Of a stretch of 64,000 nt of DNA, positions 24,263-32,680 are shown in pieces. The stretch spans positions 32,332 to 96,331 of the forward strand of contig CAWBNB010000045.1 in NCBI GenBank assembly GCA_963789885.1. The letters run 5' to 3'. Each line of letters begins with the position of its first letter. The stretch's first letter is position 1. This DNA comes from DATEDA01 sp963789885 (GTDB lineage: Bacteria > Pseudomonadota > Gammaproteobacteria > Burkholderiales > SG8-39). The position numbers and the translations under genes were made by a program. The notes beneath the pieces were generated by a model. It ran no database searches and had not been told where the DNA came from. It worked only from the letters and a program-made list of their open reading frames with translations.

Positions 24263-24772
24263 CTATTTCGGCGAGAAGGGGTGCTTCACCGAGTTGCGCT
24301 TCTGCACGACCTCCTGCGGCGTCGGCGTGCCGGCCACCGCGCGCTGGATCGACTCCTTCACCGCCTGGTGGTTGAAGTCGTAGATCTTCTTGTCGTCTGC
24401 GGCCTGCCAGTGGATGAACACGCCAACGCACACGAAGATGTCGTTCGCCTCGTCGGCCGGAATCACGCCTTCGGCGACGCAGTCGGCCACCGCCCGAGCG
24501 ACCGCGGCCTGCGCCGGCCCGAACATCTGGATCGCCTGTTTCGCGCCCTTGATCGTGACCTTGTTGAACATCACCGTGTGCGGCTTCGCCGGCAGGTTCG
24601 GCGCGACCACCGCGAGCAGCGACGTGAAGCCGTCCTTGTTGTTCGTCAGCGCGTTGCAGAACGCCGCCTCCGCCGCGCTGCCGCGCGGTCCCAAGATCAG
24701 GTCGATGTGAGCGACCTCGTTGCCGTCTCCGACCAGCGATTCGCCGACCAGTACCTTGTTGATCTTCGCCAT
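24263..24772 (-). CDS. fae: Formaldehyde-activating enzyme
   Basis: A 169-residue protein starting at ATG 24772 behind AAGGAGAAGG. It condenses formaldehyde with H4MPT to methylene-H4MPT in the cytoplasm, the first step after XoxF. Family marks: [19 protein letters not shown] (with the catalytic His), [38 protein letters not shown] and the C-terminal NSVKHPFS. Length is normal. It is in one minus-strand group with the CitG-like gene, mch, mtdB and others, although its own strong ribosome site suggests high translation. Confidence 0.97.
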   Translation of the reverse strand: MAKINKVLVGESLVGDGNEVAHIDLILGPRGSAAEAAFCNALTNNKDGFTSLLAVVAPNLPAKPHTVMFNKVTIKGAKQAIQMFGPAQAAVARAVADCVAEGVIPADEANDIFVCVGVFIHWQAADDKKIYDFNHQAVKESIQRAVAGTPTPQEVVQKRNSVKHPFSPK

Positions 24773-24803
24773 GACCACCTTCTCCTTTTGCGGTTGATGC
24801 CAC

Positions 24804-25739
24804 TCATCCTGTGGGAAAGGCTCCCACTCCTGCAACCGCGTCGCGGCGACCACCGCGACGCGGGCGATCCTCGAGCTGCGCCTCGCACAGAAAAGCGAAG
24901 AGCAGGCTCGCTACCGTCAGGTCTGCGCTCGTGCCCGGGTTGAGCCCGCGCGCCTTCAATTCGCGATCCCACGTCAGCAACCGACCGGCGAGCGCGGCGG
25001 GATCGGGCGCCGCGGCCACCGCGACAGCGTATTCGATCGCCTCGTCGCGCACCCTGTTCGCCTGCCCCATCCCGAGCTTGCGCGCGATGTGCGAGTCGGG
25101 ATGGCGGGCGAGAAACGCAAGGTACACCTCGGTCGTCGTCCAGCGCCAGTCGCGTCCCCGGGCACGTGCTTTGGCCAGCCGCCCGAGGCCGGTCTCGATT
25201 ACGTCGGCGTAGCCGCTGGCGTACTGCCGCGCGATCATGTCGCGCCCGGCGGCCGCGCGCATCGCATCGAGCAGACTCGTCCGCGCCGGCTCGTTGACGT
25301 CGTGCTGCTCGGCCGCGCCCAGACCGCCGGGCCTGGCCAGGCGGATCGCTTCGAACGCGCGTTCCGCGTCCGGAACGGCCAGCCCGTCCAGGACTTCGTG
25401 CAACCGGTCGGCAAGGGCGCCGCGGTCGCAGGGCAAGCGCTGCTGCATCGCCGCATGCACGAGCGGTGCGGCGAGCAGCACGATGCCAAGGTTGGTATTG
25501 ACGCCCACCGCCCGTTGCGTCGCCACGACTGCGTGGTAAATCCGCTCGCCGACCGAGGCCCCCCGGGCCACGATCGCCGGTGCCGCCGCCTGCGCGCTGC
25601 GGACGAAGTCGAGCGGCGCCATTCCGTGTCCGCCGGCATGCAGCCCCACGTTGCCGGGTTTCAGCCCGGTGACGTCGAGCAGGCAGACGTCGATGAAGGC
25701 GCACTCGATCGCCTGCGCGGTGGCCGCGACCAGGTTCAT
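24804..25739 (-). CDS. Triphosphoribosyl-dephospho-CoA synthase-like protein (CitG family)
   Basis: A 311-residue protein with [19 protein letters not shown] near the N-terminus, [17 protein letters not shown] in the middle and [19 protein letters not shown] near the end. These match the CitG/MdcB fold, which makes a CoA-derived nucleotide prosthetic group for citrate or malonate decarboxylases. No decarboxylase is nearby, and such genes recur in bacterial H4MPT clusters, so it likely adds a phosphoribosyl-type group to a pterin or related precursor; that is inference. Start ATG 25739 overlaps the previous stop. Confidence 0.72.
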   Translation of the reverse strand: MNLVAATAQAIECAFIDVCLLDVTGLKPGNVGLHAGGHGMAPLDFVRSAQAAAPAIVARGASVGERIYHAVVATQRAVGVNTNLGIVLLAAPLVHAAMQQRLPCDRGALADRLHEVLDGLAVPDAERAFEAIRLARPGGLGAAEQHDVNEPARTSLLDAMRAAAGRDMIARQYASGYADVIETGLGRLAKARARGRDWRWTTTEVYLAFLARHPDSHIARKLGMGQANRVRDEAIEYAVAVAAAPDPAALAGRLLTWDRELKARGLNPGTSADLTVASLLFAFLCEAQLEDRPRRGGRRDAVAGVGAFPTG

Positions 25740-26647
25740 GACGCCGCCCTGCTCGCCGACGCGAGCCGCCGGTCGACGAAATCCTCGGCGAGCCGCCGCG
25801 CGATGTCCACCGACGCTACCGACTGCAGGCCCTGCCAGGCCGGAACGCCGTTCACCTCGATCACCAGCGGGACGCCGTCGCGCGCGCGCATCAGGTCGAC
25901 CCCGGCGTGATCCAGACCGATCTCGCGGACGGCGCGCTCTGCGGCCGCGCACAGATCGTCCGCGAGCGGCGCCGCTTCGCACCGCGCGCCCTTGGCCACG
26001 TTGTGGATCCAATCGGGGCCGCGCCGCACCATCGCGGCGACCGACCGGCCCCCGATCACGAACACGCGGTAGTCGCGCGGGTCGCCGTCGTCGCTCTCAA
26101 CGAAGCGCTGCAGATAGTAGACGCCGGCGTACTCGGTCCCTTGAGGAAGCGCATCACCGGCGCCGAGGCGCTGCAGGCCCCGGCCCTGCGAGCCGAACAG
26201 CGGCTTCAGCACCAGGCGATGCCCGCGCGCGGTCTCGCGGATCAGCGCGGCGCGCGCGCTGGCGCTCTGCTCGGACACCCACGTCGCGGGCGTCGCGATC
26301 CCCGCCTTGCGCAACAGCATCGAGGTCATCGACTTGTCGACGCTGCGTTCGATGGCGCGGGCGCTGTTGTAGACCGGCACGCCCCATTCGGCGAGCGCGT
26401 GCAGGATGGAGAGGCGGAAGGTGACCTGCTCGAACGTTCCCGCGTCGATCTCCCGCACGAAGACGCCGTCGGGCAGCGTGCGCGCGAACCCCGGAACGAC
26501 GATCCCGTATCGGTTCGCGTCGAGGTCGACGCGGCAATCGTCGAGCGAAGCAAAGCGGGTCTCGACGCCGAGCGCAGCGAACGCGCGCGCGAGCCGGCGG
26601 CCGTGCCAGCCGGGCGCCGAGGTCACGATGGCGATGCGCGCTTTCAT
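25736..26647 (-). CDS. RimK/MptN-like ATP-grasp glutamate ligase
   Basis: A 303-residue ATP-grasp protein with VDKSMTSMLLRKAGI, RLVLKPLFGSQGRGLQRL (ATP lysine and glycine loop), DYRVFVIGG and VPLVIEVNGVPAWQGL (metal-binding Glu-x-Asn). This is the RimK family; members such as MptN and CofF add glutamate to methanopterin or F420. In this cluster it may add glutamate to the H4MPT or furan cofactor. It overlaps mch by four bases (ATGA) and is translated with it. Substrate specificity cannot be read from sequence. Confidence 0.78.
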   Translation of the reverse strand: MKARIAIVTSAPGWHGRRLARAFAALGVETRFASLDDCRVDLDANRYGIVVPGFARTLPDGVFVREIDAGTFEQVTFRLSILHALAEWGVPVYNSARAIERSVDKSMTSMLLRKAGIATPATWVSEQSASARAALIRETARGHRLVLKPLFGSQGRGLQRLGAGDALPQGTEYAGVYYLQRFVESDDGDPRDYRVFVIGGRSVAAMVRRGPDWIHNVAKGARCEAAPLADDLCAAAERAVREIGLDHAGVDLMRARDGVPLVIEVNGVPAWQGLQSVASVDIARRLAEDFVDRRLASASRAAS

Positions 26648-27633
26648 GACCCGAACGACTCGGCGAGCCGGGCGAGGTCGCGCTTCCCGCCGCGGAAGGT
26701 CCGGCCCGAAGCGAGATTGCAGACGGTCACCTCGGCCGGTGCGAACAGCATCGGATCGATCTTGTAGAAGTCGAACCCGTAGTCCTTGAACACCTGCGCG
26801 AATGGCTTGCCGTAGTCGCGCGACGCGGACGCGGGCAAGGTCCGCGCGAGCTGCTCCGCGGCGGCGTCGGCGACGTCCACGTACAGCGTCGCGCGCCCGG
26901 CGAACAGGATCGCATCGTTGGTGCGGCCCATCGCCGCGAGAAAATCCGGCGCCGGCGGCGGCAGCGGCGCGGTGCCGGTGCCGTCCACGATCCGATCGAG
27001 CGCGAAGCCGAGGGCGTGCGCCTTGTGCAGCGCGACCTCCAGCGTGCGGGCGACGATCTGCACCGTTCCGGCGAGGCTTCGGGTCGGCGTCAGGACCAGG
27101 GTAATGCGCTCCGCCGGCAGCGCGCAGTCGTGCGCGATCTTGCCGATGATTGGCTCCGGCGGCACCCGATCCACCTCGAGCACGAACGCGGCGCGGTCGC
27201 CCGCATCCGCGTACCCCAGCTCCTCGAACAGCGGCTCGCGACGGGCGATCGCCCGTCCCGGCCCGGAGGCGAGCGCCTGGAAGGCGCCCTTCCCTTCGCC
27301 GTGCACGAGGCTCCAGCCCGCGTACTGGCTTGCGAGGCAGGCGATGACTGGGTCGGCACTGTGCGCATGGACCTGCAGAAATCCGCCGGGCTCGCCGTTG
27401 CCGGGCGCGAGCGCGACGGTGCCCAATCCGCCCATGCAGATCTCGGCGATCCGGCGCCCCGCCTCCAGGCCGCCGCGCACCGCGATCCCCGCGTCGACGA
27501 TGATGGCGCCTTGCTCGCTGCGGGTGACCCCGAGGCGCAACCGCGCGGCCCCGGCGACGAGCTCGGCGACGAGCGGCGCCGCGAGCGCGTTCACGCTCAC
27601 TCCCCCGCCGGCACTTTGCACCGCCACGACCAT
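26644..27633 (-). CDS. mch: Methenyl-H4MPT cyclohydrolase
   Basis: A 329-residue enzyme that hydrolyses methenyl-H4MPT to formyl-H4MPT in the cytoplasm, the third step of formaldehyde oxidation here. Family marks: VNALAAPLVAELVAGAARL, RIAEICMGGLGTVAL, HSADPVIACLASQYAGW and LFAPAEVTVCNLASGRTF. Start ATG 27633 is one base after the stop of the ATP-grasp gene. Length is as expected for bacterial Mch (around 320 residues). Confidence 0.96.
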   Translation of the reverse strand: MVVAVQSAGGGVSVNALAAPLVAELVAGAARLRLGVTRSEQGAIIVDAGIAVRGGLEAGRRIAEICMGGLGTVALAPGNGEPGGFLQVHAHSADPVIACLASQYAGWSLVHGEGKGAFQALASGPGRAIARREPLFEELGYADAGDRAAFVLEVDRVPPEPIIGKIAHDCALPAERITLVLTPTRSLAGTVQIVARTLEVALHKAHALGFALDRIVDGTGTAPLPPPAPDFLAAMGRTNDAILFAGRATLYVDVADAAAEQLARTLPASASRDYGKPFAQVFKDYGFDFYKIDPMLFAPAEVTVCNLASGRTFRGGKRDLARLAESFGS

Positions 27634-27634
27634 C

Positions 27635-28777
27635 TCAGGCTGCCACACGCCGATCCGGCGCGGTCCACCGGTCGAGCAAGCCGCGCATCGCCTCGCTCCG
27701 GGCTTCGAGCTCGCGCTCCGCCTCTTCGCCGTTCGCCGCTCCGGAACACACGGACAGCACCGGCGCACTGGCTGCGATCACCGTGCCTGCGCAGGGCAGA
27801 TCGCGGCACCAGTCAGGAAACGTGGCATCAGCGGGGATCCTGATCGGCCGATCGGCGTAGACGATGCCGAGCGCTCGGCACCCCCCGCTCCGTCCGCCGA
27901 GCCGCGCGGCGAAGTCCGGGATCGCACGTTCGAAGCTCAGCATGTGCCAGTGCACCAGGCCTTCGGCGAAATCATCGTCGTACAGCTCGAAGGTCGCCGT
28001 CGGACGCGGATTGATTTCGATCGCCACCGGCTCGTCGCCGTCGAGGAGGAAATCCACGCCGGCCAGCCCGCGCAGCCCGGTCGCGCGCACGAGCCGATCG
28101 AGGCACGCCTGGGTCCGGGCGCGCAGCCGCGCATCGACGAGGATGTTTCCGACCGCCCCCGCGTAGCAGAACTCAGCCTCGCCGCGCGCCTCGACGCGCA
28201 GGCGGTTGAAGCCGAGAAGCCAGGCGCGCGCCCCATCGGCGAGAAAGGTCACTGACATCGGTCGGCCCGGAATCTCGCGCTGGAAGTAAACGCGGGCGCC
28301 GGTCCGCGCATTCCCGGCGCGGCGTACATGCCCACCGCCGGTGCCGCCCACGTCCTTTTCCAGCCATCCGCCAGGATCGGCTGGCGGCTCGAGCTGAGTG
28401 AGCGGTACGCGCCATCCGGTCGCACGCAGGATCGCCAGACCGAGCTCCGGATCCTTCAGTGCCGCCACGGTCTCGACCGGGTTCGCGTACAGGCAGCCGT
28501 GCCCCGCGATGCGCGTCACGAGTCCCGGCGCGTACTCGACACCGCTGCCGATCACGATGTCGAGCGCCGATCCGCGTGCATGCGCAGCAAGCGCCGCGAG
28601 GAGCCGCTTCGGGTCGAGCGCGACACCCTCATCGGCCGCGACGCTCGCAGCGTCGGCGATCGCCCGCGTGTCGCGGTCGGCAAAGGCGTCGAGCACGGCC
28701 ACCCGTTCGCGGCGCTTCGCCGCGGAGTGAGCGAGGGCGCGGCCCGAGACCGCGATGATGACGAGCTTCGCCGGCAT
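27635..28777 (-). CDS. ATP-grasp protein of the H4MPT cluster
   Basis: A 380-residue protein with weak N-terminal similarity to carboxylate-amine ligases, then GGWLEKDVGGTGGGHVRRAG (ATP-binding loop), YFQREIPGRPMSVTFLADG and VDFLLDGDEPVAIEINPRPTA (metal-binding Glu-x-Asn). The ATP-grasp family joins a carboxylate to an amine using ATP. Genes like this are conserved between mch and mtdB in H4MPT-using methylotrophs (Orf17-type), but the product is unknown. With mfnD and the RimK-like protein this is the third ATP-grasp ligase here, so one may build the polyglutamate side chain of the furan cofactor. Confidence 0.75.
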   Translation of the reverse strand: MPAKLVIIAVSGRALAHSAAKRRERVAVLDAFADRDTRAIADAASVAADEGVALDPKRLLAALAAHARGSALDIVIGSGVEYAPGLVTRIAGHGCLYANPVETVAALKDPELGLAILRATGWRVPLTQLEPPADPGGWLEKDVGGTGGGHVRRAGNARTGARVYFQREIPGRPMSVTFLADGARAWLLGFNRLRVEARGEAEFCYAGAVGNILVDARLRARTQACLDRLVRATGLRGLAGVDFLLDGDEPVAIEINPRPTATFELYDDDFAEGLVHWHMLSFERAIPDFAARLGGRSGGCRALGIVYADRPIRIPADATFPDWCRDLPCAGTVIAASAPVLSVCSGAANGEEAERELEARSEAMRGLLDRWTAPDRRVAA

Positions 28778-28789
28778 GGGTCGCGGGCG

Positions 28790-29698
28790 CTAGCGGCCCG
28801 TCTGCACGAGCTCCCGCGCCTTCTGGAACGCGTGGCGGAAATCCAGGTAGAGCGCCTTTTCCGATGCGCACATGCCCTGGAACAATCCCCGCTCGATCTG
28901 ATACTTGACGTTGCCGATCGCGAGCGCGCCGATCCCGACCGCCTTGCCGGATGCCGCGACGAGCGGCGCGCCGTCGTCCATCACACCGACGCCCGCGATG
29001 CCTGCGGGCGGCACGGCGTTCACGTCCGCCGCGACGAGCAGCGCGCGTGCGCCGGCGAGCAACTCCGCGCTCAGAACCTCGCTCCCGGCCTTGGCCGCGG
29101 CGATCACGACCTCGGCTGCACCGAGCAACCCGGGGAGCGATCCAGCGTTGGCGAGCACCGGTCTCACCGTCAGCTGGTAACGGGTCCGGATGCGTTCGGC
29201 CGCCGCCTTAGCCCGGTCGGCGGCCGTGCTGCTCGCCAGTTCGACGACCGCGCCCTCCTGCGCCGCGAGCGTGGCCGCCGCCGTGCCGACGGGACCGGTG
29301 CCGCCGAGCACTAGGACGCGCCTCCCGGCGAGCTCGACGCCATGCTTCCCGCGCAGCGCCCGCTCGACCGCCGCGACCACCGCTGCGGCGGTCGTGAACG
29401 CGCCGCTCGGATCGGCAAATACCGACACCTCGAACGGAGGCACCATTGCCTTCTTCGCTGCCTCGAGCATGTCCACCGCGAGGTCGAGATCGCGCCCGCC
29501 GATGAAGATGCCGGTGCGGCGCACGCGCTTCGGCCCGCGCGAGAAGATCGCATCCTGGGTAAGGTTCGCCACGTCGGCGAGCGTCACCCCAGTGTACGGG
29601 ACGACCACTTCATAGCCCGCGTCGTAGGCCATGTTCACGTCGAACGGGCTTGCTTGGGCCGCCGGTGTGAAAAGGTGGAGGATCAGCGGATTTTCCAT
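28790..29698 (-). CDS. mtdB: Methylene-H4MPT dehydrogenase
   Basis: A 302-residue NAD(P)-dependent dehydrogenase that oxidises methylene-H4MPT to methenyl-H4MPT. Marks: ILHLFTPAAQASPFDVNMAYDAG near the start, RTGIFIGGRDLDLAVDML, the Rossmann loop VLVLGGTGPVGTAAA and the C-terminal YLDFRHAFQKARELV. It is of the MtdB type used with H4MPT, given the neighbouring mch and fae. There are 9 bases to the upstream mptG-like gene and 12 to the next, so one operon. Start ATG 29698. Confidence 0.95.
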   Translation of the reverse strand: MENPLILHLFTPAAQASPFDVNMAYDAGYEVVVPYTGVTLADVANLTQDAIFSRGPKRVRRTGIFIGGRDLDLAVDMLEAAKKAMVPPFEVSVFADPSGAFTTAAAVVAAVERALRGKHGVELAGRRVLVLGGTGPVGTAAATLAAQEGAVVELASSTAADRAKAAAERIRTRYQLTVRPVLANAGSLPGLLGAAEVVIAAAKAGSEVLSAELLAGARALLVAADVNAVPPAGIAGVGVMDDGAPLVAASGKAVGIGALAIGNVKYQIERGLFQGMCASEKALYLDFRHAFQKARELVQTGR

Positions 29699-29707
29699 GC
29701 TGCACTC

Positions 29708-30754
29708 TCAGGCGTCGCGGCGCGCGGCTGCGACCCGTGGGGCCTCGATCGCCGATTCCTGCGCGGTTCGCTGTTCGAGGTCGTGTCCGCGATTCCGGCC
29801 GCGCGCGACGATCAGCTCGACCTGGCGCAGATGCGCGAATCGGGCGCGGGCCTCGACGAGCAACGCGTGCGCACGCACCTCCGAATCGACGATCCCGAAA
29901 CCGGTCGGGCCCCACGAGGATTGGCCCACGCCGGTCACCCCGTTCGCCTCGAGCCACGCGAGGACCTCGGCGACCGCCGGGCTGGTGAACCGCCCGCCCT
30001 GGGCGGCCGCAAAGTAGTCGCCGACCGTGCGCTGGATCTCGCCGACGCCGTCGCCGAAGCTCGCGATGTTCTGCTCGGCGAGCGCCGGCATCACGCGCAG
30101 CAGCACGAGATGGGCGAGGTGGGCGGCCCGGTCCTGCGGGAACGCGCTCAGGCTGCGAAACGCCGCACGCTCTGTTTCCCCCGAGAGTCCGCGACCACCG
30201 CTTTCCAGCACGACGAGCACTCGCCACGCCGGCGGAAAGGCCATCCGCGCGATCACCGGTGGATGGTCGCCGCCGCTGCCGCGTCCGCCGTCCACGACGA
30301 AGCCCCCGTGCTCGAAGGCGCCGATGCCGATCCCCGACCGCGCGCCGCGCTGTGCGAGTGCGGCGAGCGAGCCGACGGGCACTGCGATGTCGAACAGCGC
30401 GCCGAACGCCTTCCCGATCGCCAGCGCGAGCTGCGTGCCCGAACCGAGTCCCACGTGCTCCGGAATAGCGCGTTCCACGTCGACCGCGCAGCCGGTCGTG
30501 ATGTCGTACTCGTCGGCGAGCTGGCGCAGGAAATGAAGCGCGCGCGCCGCGCTCGGACCGGTCGCTTCGAGCACCTCCGAGTGGCGCAGCGTCACGACGG
30601 TCGAGATGTCGTCAAGCGTGAGCCCGATGCTGCCGAAGCGTCGACCCAGGCTGCCGCTGACGTCGACAAAACCGAGATGGAGCCGCGCCGGCGCTGCCAC
30701 TCGTACCGTCAGCCGCTTCACTTTCGCGTCGTCGGCCGAGGAGGATCTGGGCAT
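29708..30754 (-). CDS. Beta-RFAP synthase-like GHMP protein
   Basis: A 348-residue protein from ATG 30754 with the GHMP-type loop IPEHVGLGSGTQLALAIG, the N-terminal RLHLGFVDVSGSLGRRFGSIG and the C-terminal GVGQSSWGPTGFGI. This is the beta-ribofuranosylaminobenzene 5'-phosphate synthase family, which makes the first committed H4MPT precursor from PRPP and p-hydroxy- or p-aminobenzoate. It begins the long minus-strand run down to fae. The 208 bases up to fhcC hold no gene I can support and may carry the promoter of this operon. The start is uncertain; a GTG a few codons later is possible. Confidence 0.85.
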   Translation of the reverse strand: MPRSSSADDAKVKRLTVRVAAPARLHLGFVDVSGSLGRRFGSIGLTLDDISTVVTLRHSEVLEATGPSAARALHFLRQLADEYDITTGCAVDVERAIPEHVGLGSGTQLALAIGKAFGALFDIAVPVGSLAALAQRGARSGIGIGAFEHGGFVVDGGRGSGGDHPPVIARMAFPPAWRVLVVLESGGRGLSGETERAAFRSLSAFPQDRAAHLAHLVLLRVMPALAEQNIASFGDGVGEIQRTVGDYFAAAQGGRFTSPAVAEVLAWLEANGVTGVGQSSWGPTGFGIVDSEVRAHALLVEARARFAHLRQVELIVARGRNRGHDLEQRTAQESAIEAPRVAAARRDA

Positions 30755-30962
30755 CGCGGCAGCGTTCCGTTGATTGCAAATCGAACGGGTTAGTGTGCCA
30801 CGAACTCGCACATCCGCAAGCGTCGACCGACTCCGCGCGCGCGATGCCACGGACATAGGACAAGCTGTGCCGATAGTAGAACACTGCCGGCGCTGCTTCG
30901 GTTTCGCCCGAGGTCCGCGAACGCCGTGATGCCCGCGGCGCGCGCGGCGACTCCACCCACGC

Positions 30963-31772
30963 TCACTCCGCCAGGAGCAGCACTTCGCCCCGGTTCATTT
31001 CCACCCCATCGCCGCTCCATCGGGCGTAGCGGCCGGCGAGCTGCTCGCGAGCGACGGGCAGGCCGCGCTCGCGCAGATATCCAAACAGGAGGCGCACCAG
31101 AACCGGGCGATAAGTGCAGGCATAGCTGAAGGTCGGGAGCAGCTCGGCGGTGCTGCAGGAGACAACCGAGCCGCGCTTCATGCCGGCCCCTGTCCGCCAC
31201 CCCAGGCGTCCGAGCACCACGACGGTGCCGGCCAGCATGTTGACGGCGGTGAAATCCCCGCTGTCTCCGCCCACTGCGACGAGCCCGCGTCGCATCCCGT
31301 TCCCGATCTCGTTGCCGGCGTTCCCGTGGACGATGATCTCGCCGCCGCGCATGCCGACCCTGGCGCCGCGCGGCGCGCTGGCGACGAGATGCCCAGCATT
31401 GCCCTTCACGACGATGGATCCCCCGGACATTTCCGCGCCGACCCAGTCGCCGGCACTGCCGGCGACCAGAATCTCCCCACCGGTCATCCCGGCGCCGAGG
31501 TGCATGCCGGCGTCGCCCTCGACCACGATGCGGCCCCGAGTCATCCCGGCACCGATCCGCTTCACCTTCGCGAGGTCGCCGACGATGCGCAGCTCCGCAT
31601 CGGGCTCGCCTTCGACGCGGAAGAAATCGCCGAGCACGGCCTGTTGATTGCCGTAGAGGACCGCGACGGCACCGATCTCGGCTGCGGTTTTCCCCTCGAG
31701 GCGCTCGGGGATGAGCGCCTCGGCCTCGAGCGGAACCTCGGGCGCGGTGCGAAGGGTAAGCGTCAGGCTCAC
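30963..31772 (-). CDS. fhcC: Formyltransferase/hydrolase complex subunit C
   Basis: A 269-residue protein from GTG 31772, one base after the fhcD stop. It is built of repeated short beta units (for example GRIVVEGDAGMHLGAGMTGG, GSIVVKGNAGHLVAS, GLVAVGGDSGDFTAV) forming a right-handed beta-helix, like FwdC and glutamate synthase domain 3. It holds the complex together and may guide the furan cofactor between active sites. It is the last gene of the fdx-fpr-fhc operon. Confidence 0.93.
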   Translation of the reverse strand: MSLTLTLRTAPEVPLEAEALIPERLEGKTAAEIGAVAVLYGNQQAVLGDFFRVEGEPDAELRIVGDLAKVKRIGAGMTRGRIVVEGDAGMHLGAGMTGGEILVAGSAGDWVGAEMSGGSIVVKGNAGHLVASAPRGARVGMRGGEIIVHGNAGNEIGNGMRRGLVAVGGDSGDFTAVNMLAGTVVVLGRLGWRTGAGMKRGSVVSCSTAELLPTFSYACTYRPVLVRLLFGYLRERGLPVAREQLAGRYARWSGDGVEMNRGEVLLLAE

Positions 31773-31773
31773 G

Positions 31774-32679
31774 TCAGGAAGCGCGCTGCGCACTCGCCAC
31801 GAGGCTGTGCAACTGGATCTTGTACTGCCCCAGGTTGCCACCGTAGTTGCCGGCGGTGATCCGACGGAGCCCTGGCCGCGGCGCCGCGGCCAGCCCGCGC
31901 CGCATCGCTTCTTCGACCGCCGCGAGGTCGAGTCCGTCGATCACGATCTCGAGCACGCATGAGACCTCCGGCGGCACCTGGGAGGCGCCGGACGCGGCGC
32001 GCAGCGTCGGGCAGTAGGCGTCGTTGGTGGACGCGATGACCGACTTGTAGCGCGAGCCCACTTTGCTGCCGCTGCGCACGACGCCGTCGGGGAACGGCAG
32101 GATCACGCCGCGGACCTCGCGCATCGCGGCCACCGCAGCCTCGGCGGCAGCGAGCGTCGGCGCCAGGTCGTCGCCCAGGAGGATCAGGTTGCCCCCGCCG
32201 ACCGCCGGTTGAATGCCGAACCGGTCCTCGACCACGAACTCGCCGTCCATCACCGGCACGCGCCAGAAACGGCGCCCGTTCAGGAGCTTGCTCGCCTGGA
32301 AGCCGTCGCCGAAATAGCGGAGCGACCCGCCGACGACGACCGTGTTCTCGACGGGCAGCGCGTTATAGCAGGCAGTGGTCGGACAGGTCATGACGCATTG
32401 GCCGACGCGCTCCACGAGCCGCTTGCCCAGGCCGTCCGCGCCGGTCGCGAACAGGAGCACCGCAATTCCCGGCCGCCCGTCGGGCGTCTCGGCGGCCGGC
32501 ACCGCGCGCTCGATGCCCGCCTCGCATTTGCAGCCGATCACCGACGTCGCGAAGCCGGTCATCGAGCGCGCCGCGGCGGCCGCCCACTTCTCGTTTTCGG
32601 CGGTCACGAGCACCCGCGCCCCCCACATGGCGAACGCCTCCGCGAACGTATCGTCGATGGCGACGCCGTCGATCAGCAC
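31774..32679 (-). CDS. fhcD: Formylmethanofuran:H4MPT formyltransferase subunit
   Basis: A 301-residue protein that moves the formyl group from formyl-H4MPT to the furan cofactor. Marks: IDDTFAEAFAMWGARVLVTA at the start, CVMTCPTTACYNALP, GGSLRYFGDGFQ, VPVMDGEFVVEDRFG and ITAGNYGGNLGQYKI at the end. Start GTG 32679 is close to the fhcA stop (one base). Full length and similar to archaeal Ftr. Works in a complex with FhcA and C. Confidence 0.94.
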   Translation of the reverse strand: MLIDGVAIDDTFAEAFAMWGARVLVTAENEKWAAAAARSMTGFATSVIGCKCEAGIERAVPAAETPDGRPGIAVLLFATGADGLGKRLVERVGQCVMTCPTTACYNALPVENTVVVGGSLRYFGDGFQASKLLNGRRFWRVPVMDGEFVVEDRFGIQPAVGGGNLILLGDDLAPTLAAAEAAVAAMREVRGVILPFPDGVVRSGSKVGSRYKSVIASTNDAYCPTLRAASGASQVPPEVSCVLEIVIDGLDLAAVEEAMRRGLAAAPRPGLRRITAGNYGGNLGQYKIQLHSLVASAQRAS

Positions 32680-32680
32680 G

